This document shows, piece by piece, positions 1 to 4,444 of a stretch of 9,857 bases of DNA; the first letter of the stretch is position 1; every line of letters starts with the position of its first letter. Source of the DNA: an uncultured Lachnospiraceae bacterium. GTDB lineage: Bacteria > Bacillota > Clostridia > Lachnospirales > Lachnospiraceae. The notes beneath the pieces were generated by a model that was not told where the DNA came from, ran no database searches, and saw only the letters and a program-made list of their open reading frames with translations. The stretch spans positions 1 through 9,857 of the forward strand of contig CABQGZ010000086.1 in NCBI GenBank assembly GCA_902463835.1, in the 5' to 3' direction. Position numbers and translations under genes: made by a program.

Positions 1-974
1 TGTGCTGAATTCTCAAACATAACCATTTCGTGTATCGCTTCTCCAGTTAAACTGTTTAAGTAATTTTTCGCCGCTTTGGGAGATGTCATGCCGTCATATT
101 CCCCCATAACAAAATAAACAGGGATGTCCAGTGTGTCTACAATCTCAGTAATGGGATTATTTAACGCTTCCGTTATTAATGCGTCTTGATATTTTATTGA
201 CGCAGTGTAAAGGCGAATAGCGTCTGTCAGATTATACTCTGTACCAAAGAAAAACCCCATCCAATAGTCGGCATTATCGTTTATTTGCCTTGCTGCAAAA
301 CCATATTTACGCACATAATTTCTTGGAGTGATCTCTTCACCATGTGAAATGGAATCGGTTAACGCACGCAGTTTTGCCGCATCATCCTTGTTACCTGCGT
401 TTTCAGCCGCTTCTATGCATAATTCCAACCCATCCAGCTCACTTTCGATTGTATCAGACATCTGACCTATTCCGATATAGGCAAGGTACATTTCAGGATG
501 CTGTGAAGCTGCCATTGTAGCAATATATGTACCATAAGAGTGACCGATCAAGACTAGCTTTTCTTTATGCAAATATGTCGATACATACTGTGTAAGTGCA
601 ATCAAATCATTCACATGAGCAGAGGCAGTTACATCAGAATATTCTTTTCCGAATTCATATGATTTTCCGCAGCCACGCTGATCGTAATGAACGACTGTGA
701 AATTCTCCTCAAGAGTACTTTGATATTTTCTCGCATAGGGTATCTCGGAACAGCATGGACCGCCATGGACAAAGATAAGAACTGGATTGTCTTTGCTGTT
801 TCCACGAATCATAATTTCAATATCTGCTCCGTTAATTTCTACCTTTCGTAATTCACTGATACTGTTATCGCCTTTTATTTTGGGTGTCCATGTGGGAGTA
901 AATAATTCAATAATGAAAACAAAAACGAACATAATGACAATAATCGTTGTCCATTTTATGGTCTTCTTTTTCAT
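1..974 (-). CDS. Membrane-anchored alpha/beta hydrolase, proline iminopeptidase-like (3' end beyond window)
   Basis: The 324 visible codons encode a serine hydrolase of the alpha/beta fold. Residues 1-6 are basic (MKKKTI) and about 8-24 are hydrophobic with no lipobox cysteine, so an N-terminal signal anchor placing the enzyme outside the membrane is likely. The oxyanion-hole motif HGGP is at 70-73, YDQRGCGKS at 97-105, the nucleophile elbow GHSYG at 144-148 (Ser146) and the acid motif GEYDGMTSP at 291-299 (Asp294). The last codons read ENSA followed by CA, so the catalytic His codon of the usual SAH motif is split by the window edge. The cap region (about 165-280) is acidic. HGGP with this elbow is typical of S33 aminopeptidases and related esterases; the substrate cannot be told. 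The start is fixed by GGAGG a few bases upstream. It is divergent from marR and has its own promoter at 1001-1028. Confidence 0.88.
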   Translation of the reverse strand, partial: MKKKTIKWTTIIVIMFVFVFIIELFTPTWTPKIKGDNSISELRKVEINGADIEIMIRGNSKDNPVLIFVHGGPCCSEIPYARKYQSTLEENFTVVHYDQRGCGKSYEFGKEYSDVTASAHVNDLIALTQYVSTYLHKEKLVLIGHSYGTYIATMAASQHPEMYLAYIGIGQMSDTIESELDGLELCIEAAENAGNKDDAAKLRALTDSISHGEEITPRNYVRKYGFAARQINDNADYWMGFFFGTEYNLTDAIRLYTASIKYQDALITEALNNPITEIVDTLDIPVYFVMGEYDGMTSPKAAKNYLNSLTGEAIHEMVMFENSA

Positions 975-1000
975 TAGCTCCTCCTTACCCGAATTATGAT

Positions 1001-1028
1001 ATTATACCAATAATTTTCCAAATTTCAG
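1001..1028 (-). promoter_or_regulatory. Promoter of the alpha/beta hydrolase
   Basis: On the minus strand a perfect TATAAT (1001-1006) is preceded by TGG, giving an extended -10. CTGAAA (1023-1028) sits 16 bases further upstream as a weak -35. Transcription would start near 994, leaving a leader of about 20 bases that carries the Shine-Dalgarno of the hydrolase. The promoter lies inside the left copy of the 63-bp direct repeat. Confidence 0.65.
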
Positions 1029-1063
1029 GTATCATTTGAAACTTAGGGGACACTTCCCTTTAT
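1001..1063. repeat. Left copy of a 63-bp imperfect direct repeat
   Basis: This stretch aligns without gaps to 4294-4356 in the same orientation, with 48 of 63 positions identical. The core CATTTGAAACTTAGGG (1033-1048) is identical in both copies. It contains the hydrolase promoter on the minus strand. The copies bracket the marR-ABC-rhodanese block. No transposase is nearby, so whether this is a mobile-element end, a duplicated promoter region or a shared regulatory element is open. Confidence 0.7.
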
Positions 1064-1234
1064 TTTATCATAAAATCATTGTAATCGCAATGTTTTTGGC
1101 TTAATAACGCTGTAAACTCATCTCTAAAACACTCGTATTGATTTATAATTAAAACCAACCCAATCAGGCAAAGTATAATCCTCTTCGTGTGCAATCAGTC
1201 ACGGAATACCGTCTTTTAATTTCTTCTTACCCCA
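1029..1234. other. AT-rich divergent intergenic region between hydrolase and marR, possible decayed gene
   Basis: About 330 bases separate the two divergent start codons (974 and 1304). Besides the hydrolase promoter, left repeat and marR promoter, the region holds a perfect 15-bp palindrome at 1062-1076 (arms ATTTTAT/ATAAAAT around one C), which may be an operator or chance in AT-rich DNA. On the minus strand from about 1240 to 1060, two adjacent frames give protein-like strings (one includes EEDYTLPDWVGFNYKSI, the next ends CDYNDFMIK plus a stop), hinting at a frameshifted gene remnant of unknown family. No intact gene is present. Confidence 0.4.
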
Positions 1235-1263
1235 TTGACAGCTGCAAAATTCTGTGCTATGAT
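1235..1263 (+). promoter_or_regulatory. marR-ABC operon promoter, near-consensus sigma-A
   Basis: TTGACA (1235-1240, perfect -35), a 17-base spacer and TATGAT (1258-1263, -10) preceded by TGC, an extended -10. The predicted start is near 1270. This excludes the in-frame TTG at 1235 as the marR start, because it is part of the -35 box. Confidence 0.8.
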
Positions 1264-1265
1264 AT

Positions 1266-1278
1266 CTAACAGAGTTAG
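1266..1278. promoter_or_regulatory. Candidate MarR operator at the transcription start
   Basis: CTAAC-AGA-GTTAG is an inverted repeat with 5-bp arms placed immediately after the -10 box, over the predicted start of transcription. MarR-family regulators commonly autorepress by binding short dyads at such positions. The assignment rests on position and symmetry only. Confidence 0.4.
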
Positions 1279-1303
1279 TAATTTTGAAAGGTACGGACGA
1301 CAC

Positions 1304-1729
1304 ATGGACTACACTGAATTAGCGATACAACTTATTGATATGCGCGCCTCTGCACCGCAAATCAAGATGGAGCGAACCATGTCCAAAATTGCAAGGGGCG
1401 AGGTTTTAGCGTTAAATTACCTGGCGGCAAACGGAAACCGGGCATATCCGAAAGACATGAGTAAGGCTCTTATGCTGACCACAGCCAGAGTCGCCGCCAT
1501 GCTGAAATCTTTAGAGGGACAGGATATGATTACACGAACCCCTGACCCCTCAGACAGCCGGCAGGTCATTGTCTGTCTGACAGAAAAAGGCATAGCCTTG
1601 GTCGGAGAGCGTCGAACCGGAATGATTCATTCGGTGGCAAAAATGCTGGAGGCTTTAGGGGAAGAGGATGCAAAAGCCTATGTCCGCATACAAGCCAGAT
1701 TGATAGAACTGGGCGATATTTGGAGGTGA
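1304..1729 (+). CDS. MarR-family winged-helix transcriptional regulator
   Basis: This 141-aa protein has the usual MarR size and layout: an N-terminal helix (MDYTELAIQLIDMR), a helical linker, then a winged helix-turn-helix at about residues 45-95. The recognition part is SKALMLTTARVAAMLKSLE, followed by DPSDSRQVIVCLTEKG, which is the wing with its conserved D-x-R. A C-terminal helix completes the dimer region. It probably represses its own operon and responds to a ligand exported by the downstream ABC transporter; this is inference from the marR-ATPase-permease arrangement. The ATG at 1304 is chosen because the promoter covers the upstream in-frame TTG at 1235; its Shine-Dalgarno is weak (AAAGG about 12 bases upstream). 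The stop overlaps the start of a 13-codon leader peptide (TGATG). Confidence 0.88.
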   Translation: MDYTELAIQLIDMRASAPQIKMERTMSKIARGEVLALNYLAANGNRAYPKDMSKALMLTTARVAAMLKSLEGQDMITRTPDPSDSRQVIVCLTEKGIALVGERRTGMIHSVAKMLEALGEEDAKAYVRIQARLIELGDIWR

Positions 1730-1770
1730 TGGTCTTTGTAAAATGCAGGTCGGAACAACAAAATAGCTGA
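1729..1770 (+). CDS. Candidate 13-codon leader peptide of the ABC transporter
   Basis: ATG at 1729 overlaps the marR stop (TGATG) and opens a short frame, MVFVKCRSEQQNS, ending in TGA at 1768-1770. GGAGG (1722-1726) is only two bases from the ATG, too close for normal initiation, so translation would rely on coupling to marR. The frame ends 25 bases before a strong terminator hairpin, as expected for ribosome-mediated attenuation ahead of drug-transporter genes. A competing 7-codon frame (MQVGTTK, from 1743) is also possible. Translation is not demonstrated by sequence alone. Confidence 0.35.
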   Translation: MVFVKCRSEQQNS

Positions 1771-1774
1771 GGCG

Positions 1775-1804
1775 CTATAGATTACTATAGGGATAAGTCC
1801 TATG
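1775..1804 (+). promoter_or_regulatory. Alternative hairpins upstream of the terminator (possible anti-terminator)
   Basis: CTATAG at 1775-1780 can pair with CTATAG at 1785-1790. The second of these, extended to CTATAGG, can instead pair through ATAGG (1787-1791) with CCTAT (1799-1803), which is part of the left arm of the terminator. The three pairings are mutually exclusive, a layout like classical attenuators. The stems are short (5-6 bp). Confidence 0.4.
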
Positions 1805-1833
1805 CGAGCAGTTCGCATAGGACTTTATTTTTT
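1795..1833 (+). terminator. Perfect 13-bp hairpin with U-tract just before the ABC ATPase RBS
   Basis: The left arm 1795-1807 pairs without mismatch to 1813-1825 around a 5-base loop, followed by TATTTTTT (1826-1833). The U-tract runs directly into AGGAGG (1834-1839), the Shine-Dalgarno of the ATPase. As an intrinsic terminator it would separate marR from the transporter genes unless it is read through; as RNA it could also hinder ribosome access. No other promoter is evident between it and the ATPase, so regulated read-through is the simplest reading. Confidence 0.75.
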
Positions 1834-1846
1834 AGGAGGTAACAAC

Positions 1847-2761
1847 ATGAAACCAATCATACAAGTGGAGCATTTTTCAAAAAAGTACGGGGATTTTACA
1901 GCGGTGGATGATATTTCCTTCACTGTAGACGAGGGCAATATTTTTGCTTTCCTCGGCCCCAACGGTGCAGGTAAAAGCACGACCATCAATACCCTGTGCA
2001 CGATCCTTGACAAAACAGAAGGCACTTTGACAATCAACGGCCATGATGTTTGCGAAGAACGCAGTTTCGTGCGCAAGGACATCGGGATCGTCTTTCAGGA
2101 TTCCACGCTTGACGCGCAAATGACAGTGGAAGAAAACCTGAAATACCATTGCAGCTTCTACAAAGTGCCGAAAAACGAGGTGCGGGAGCGTATCGACTTT
2201 GCCCTTGATCTGGTGGAGCTTACAGAATGGAAACGAGCGGCAGTGGGCAGTCTGTCCGGCGGAATGAAACGGCGGGCTGAGATTGCAAGAGGACTGGTAC
2301 ACGACCCCAAGGTTCTATTTTTGGACGAACCCACAACAGGTCTTGATCCACAGACCAGAGCCAATGTGTGGGAATATATCCAGCGGCTTCAAAAGCAGAA
2401 AAATATGACGATCTTTCTGACCACCCACTATATGGACGAGGCGGAGGTCTGCTCAAAAATCGTCATTATGGATCACGGAAAAATCGTTGCCCACGATACG
2501 CCGGAGAACCTAAAGCACCAATACACCGGCACTGAGGTCGATGTTGTCTGCACACAGGTCGAACCGTTAGAAGCAGCATTGCAGGAGCGGGAGATTTCCT
2601 ATCGGAAAGATGGGAACAAGCTGGTTTTCCATACAAAGAAAGCCCCTGCTGCATTAGAAATTTTATCCGCACACAGGGGCGAGATCACCGACTTTGAAGT
2701 GAAAAACGGAACGCTGAACGAAGTGTTCCTTGCGATTACAGGAAAGGAGATTCGAGAATGA
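1847..2761 (+). CDS. ABC transporter ATP-binding protein, DrrA-like drug efflux type
   Basis: The 304-aa cytoplasmic ATPase powers the permease encoded next. All nucleotide-binding motifs are present: Walker A GPNGAGKST (37-45), Q-loop Gln84 in VFQD, signature LSGGM (136-140), Walker B VLFLDE (156-161) with catalytic Glu161, D-loop GLD and H-loop His194 in LTTHYMDEAE. A roughly 80-residue C-terminal extension (about 225-304, ending NGTLNEVFLAITGKE) is typical of ATPases of the DrrA/antibiotic-export group. ATG 1847 is the start: AGGAGG lies 7 bases upstream. An in-frame ATG at 1802 falls inside the terminator hairpin and is rejected. The stop overlaps the permease start (ATGA), so the two are translationally coupled. 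The substrate is unknown; drug or toxic-lipid export is inferred from the family and the MarR neighbour. Confidence 0.93.
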   Translation: MKPIIQVEHFSKKYGDFTAVDDISFTVDEGNIFAFLGPNGAGKSTTINTLCTILDKTEGTLTINGHDVCEERSFVRKDIGIVFQDSTLDAQMTVEENLKYHCSFYKVPKNEVRERIDFALDLVELTEWKRAAVGSLSGGMKRRAEIARGLVHDPKVLFLDEPTTGLDPQTRANVWEYIQRLQKQKNMTIFLTTHYMDEAEVCSKIVIMDHGKIVAHDTPENLKHQYTGTEVDVVCTQVEPLEAALQEREISYRKDGNKLVFHTKKAPAALEILSAHRGEITDFEVKNGTLNEVFLAITGKEIRE

Positions 2762-3603
2762 ACCCAATTACAGCGATTGTACAAAGAAATTTACTGAATT
2801 ATGTTAGGAGTAAGGGACGGGTATTTGGCTCACTCTTTATGTCCATGTTTATGCTGGTGATGTTTTCGTTTCTGATGAAATCCTCCATGAGCGGCCTTGA
2901 CGCGCCCATGCCTTATCTGATTTCCGGCGTGATTATCATGAGCGCGTTTCAAGTTAGTATCAATAATTCCTCCGATATCCTGTCCGACATTTCCAGCGGC
3001 TATATGAAAGAGGTTTTGGTTGCACCTATTGCACGGACGCAGATTTCCATGGGGCACATTCTGTCGGGGGCAGTCATCGCCACGCTGCAAGGCGTCGTTA
3101 CTATGATCTGCGGCATTGTTCTTGGACTGCGGGTGGGTGTCCTGCAAATTCTATTTCTGGCTGCGGTCATGTTGATTTCCGCTATGACATTCAGCGCCAT
3201 TGGCTTGTTTTTGGCGACTGTTTCACGGAACTCACCCGCCTTTCAGACCCTCAGCTCTATGATTATGATGCCCCTGACCTTTGTTTCCGGCGCGTATATC
3301 CCCACCACCATCATACCCGGTTTCCTCCTGCCCATCGTCTACCTGAATCCTCTGACCTATACGACCTCAATTTTCCGTTATATCGCTTTGGGAGCGCACA
3401 CGCTGACCACGGAGGAACTGGTAGCGCAGGGCATGGCGTTTTCTATTGGCGGATTTGTCATCACGCCGCTGATGGGGCTGGCGATTACCGTTTTGATCGG
3501 CGCTTTTTTCTTTGTACTGTGTGTCCGTAAATTTAACCGCGCGGATTTCTCCACCATCAAGGTCGCCGCAGGTATGCGAGGAGGCGCTCCGGCGAGGAGG
3601 TAA
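2758..3603 (+). CDS. ABC-2 type transporter permease, DrrB-like
   Basis: This 281-aa membrane protein has about six hydrophobic segments (about 23-41, 52-69, 99-124, 129-155, 165-195, 232-256), the standard ABC-2 topology. EVLVAPIARTQISMGH (85-100) matches the conserved cytoplasmic region after the second segment that contacts the ATPase, and NPLTYTTSIFRY (197-208) matches the usual N-P-L-T-Y motif before the last helices. It would dimerise and pair with two copies of the upstream ATPase to form an exporter. The start ATG overlaps the ATPase stop by four bases (ATGA). The C-terminus is basic (GMRGGAPARR); an AGGAGG at 3595-3600 at the very end of the gene has no gene behind it. The family call is firm, the substrate unknown. 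Confidence 0.9.
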   Translation: MNPITAIVQRNLLNYVRSKGRVFGSLFMSMFMLVMFSFLMKSSMSGLDAPMPYLISGVIIMSAFQVSINNSSDILSDISSGYMKEVLVAPIARTQISMGHILSGAVIATLQGVVTMICGIVLGLRVGVLQILFLAAVMLISAMTFSAIGLFLATVSRNSPAFQTLSSMIMMPLTFVSGAYIPTTIIPGFLLPIVYLNPLTYTTSIFRYIALGAHTLTTEELVAQGMAFSIGGFVITPLMGLAITVLIGAFFFVLCVRKFNRADFSTIKVAAGMRGGAPARR

Positions 3604-3850
3604 CCTTCTGGTATTGCACTTCTGCAACTGATGAGCAAAGCAAATCCAAGTCAGCCTCAATCTTGCCCCGGATACGGCTGATGGAGGTAGTCAGGGTTCT
3701 CCGGCTTTATGAGCCTGCACAGGTCATAGCCGCTGCCATCCGGCAGGTTGATATCCAGAAGTACCAGGTCATATTCCGTCTGCGTCAATAACTCGGCGGC
3801 TGTGCCGGCATTCAGAGCTGATACGGTATCAATTCTCCAATTGCTTCCTC
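3604..3850 (-). pseudogene. Shredded OmpR-family response regulator
   Basis: Minus-strand fragments of one response regulator lie between the permease and the rhodanese. The receiver piece (about 3705-3845) has no N-terminus; it contains LVLLDINLPDGSGYDLC, with the phospho-acceptor Asp codon at 3753-3755. In another frame, at about 3650-3700, TLTTSISRIRGKIEA resembles the recognition helix and following strand of an OmpR/PhoB winged-helix domain. The roughly 130 residues expected between the two are absent, the frame changes at the joint, and stops follow. The N-terminal side is fused out of frame to the rhodanese gene. No start or complete domain remains. The rest, down to 3604, is unassigned; nothing functional is seen there. 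Confidence 0.65.
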
Positions 3851-4137
3851 TCCGAAATTCCGCCAATATTTGTCGCGGTATACCCCTTTTTCTCCAAAAT
3901 AGAGCAGGCTCTTCCCGCCCTTGCACCACTCAGGCAGTACACAAATAGCGGCTGATTCTTCGGAATGGAAATCGTTTCAATCTTATCCAATGGAATATTT
4001 TTGCTTCCCGGGACATGACCGCTTCGGTACTCCTGCTCCGTTCTCACATCCAAAATCACAGCATCGGGTGTACTCTTTGCTTTTTCCAGGCCTTCCTCCA
4101 GGCTCATTCTCTTTCCAAATAATTGAAATATACTCAT
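3829..4137 (-). CDS. Single-domain rhodanese-like sulfurtransferase with altered C-terminus
   Basis: This 102-aa protein has the rhodanese fold signatures AVILDVRTEQEYRSGHVPGSKNIPL (described by position: residues 26-50) and the active-site loop CLSGAR with Cys68 and Arg73, the site that carries a persulfide in the family. The likely role is sulfur transfer or thiosulfate/persulfide handling in the cytoplasm. AGGAGA lies 8 bases before the ATG. The last eight residues after GGIS (ERKQLEN and the preceding joint) do not look like the usual rhodanese end and are encoded where the response-regulator remnant begins, so the original 3' end seems to have been replaced by recombination. The catalytic loop and the strands before it are intact, so activity is possible. 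No partner gene shares its transcript. Confidence 0.85.
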   Translation of the reverse strand: MSIFQLFGKRMSLEEGLEKAKSTPDAVILDVRTEQEYRSGHVPGSKNIPLDKIETISIPKNQPLFVYCLSGARAGRACSILEKKGYTATNIGGISERKQLEN

Positions 4138-4161
4138 AGGTCAAATCTCCTTTTTTTCTTC

Positions 4162-4179
4162 ATCCTATCACAAAATAGG
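4162..4179 (-). promoter_or_regulatory. Possible rhodanese promoter with overlapping dyad
   Basis: On the minus strand TGATAGGAT gives an extended -10-like element (TAGGAT at 4162-4167) about 25 bases before the ATG; no good -35 is seen. CCTAT (4164-4168) and ATAGG (4175-4179) form an inverted repeat across it and could be an operator. A competing promoter lies in the right repeat (4294-4321). Confidence 0.3.
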
Positions 4180-4293
4180 AACGGTGACTGTAACCTAATC
4201 ACATACTTGCAATTCTGTAGCCAAGCAGCCAGTTTCGCTGCACAAGCTAAAGATTTTTCGTTCAACAATTTCAACTACACCTACATCAATCAA
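4180..4293. other. Intergenic stretch upstream of rhodanese, nothing assigned
   Basis: Between the rhodanese (start 4137) and the end of lysS (4445) lie about 307 bases with no supported gene. The named parts are the possible promoter (4162-4179), the right repeat (4294-4356) and the lysS terminator (4360-4390). In the remainder only a small inverted repeat GCAGC/GCTGC near 4228-4245 was seen. Confidence 0.5.
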
Positions 4294-4356
4294 ATAATAC
4301 CACTAATTCCTTATATTCCAAGTTGCATTTGAAACTTAGGGAACTTTTCTCTTTAT
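4294..4356. repeat. Right copy of the 63-bp imperfect direct repeat
   Basis: It matches 1001-1063 at 48 of 63 positions without gaps. On the minus strand it keeps a promoter-like pair at the same spacing as the left copy: TATTAT (4294-4299) preceded by TGG, and TTGGAA (4316-4321) 16 bases upstream. If active it would read toward the rhodanese with a leader of about 150 bases. It lies immediately beyond the lysS terminator. Confidence 0.7.
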
Positions 4357-4359
4357 CCC

Positions 4360-4390
4360 AAAAATGGGCAATCCCGATTGGAACTGCCCA
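4360..4390 (-). terminator. Intrinsic terminator of the lysS operon
   Basis: Read on the minus strand, TGGGCAGTTCC pairs with GGGATTGCCCA around the loop AATC (plus-strand 4365-4390; two G-U pairs), followed by TTTTT (4360-4364). It lies about 55 bases after the lysS stop and closes the housekeeping operon. Confidence 0.88.
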
Positions 4391-4444
4391 CTCAAAAAGT
4401 TTGATATAACTCGCTGTTTCTATAGAAATTCATCAAAGTACATC

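Noticed and set aside
787..999. A hydrophobic 70-codon plus-strand frame at the start of the hydrolase
   Set aside because: It is antisense to the hydrolase signal anchor and promoter and has no initiation signals.
1077..1097. CATTG/CAATG hairpin followed by TTTTT on the plus strand as a terminator
   Set aside because: The stem is only 5 bp and AT-rich, and no plus-strand gene lies upstream to terminate.
1235..1303. TTG start for a 164-aa MarR protein
   Set aside because: The TTG is part of the -35 box of a near-consensus promoter whose start site is downstream of it.
1802..1846. In-frame ATG at 1802 as start of the ABC ATPase (15 extra residues)
   Set aside because: It lies inside the left arm of the terminator hairpin and has no ribosome binding site, while 1847 has AGGAGG at ideal spacing and gives the normal family N-terminus.
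1825..2784. Several long open frames antisense to the ABC ATPase
   Set aside because: They overlap an intact, motif-complete gene, have no ribosome binding sites or family motifs, and follow from its codon bias.
4123..4332. A 69-codon plus-strand frame in the rhodanese upstream region
   Set aside because: It has no ribosome binding site, starts within the antisense rhodanese start and has low-complexity, non-protein-like content.
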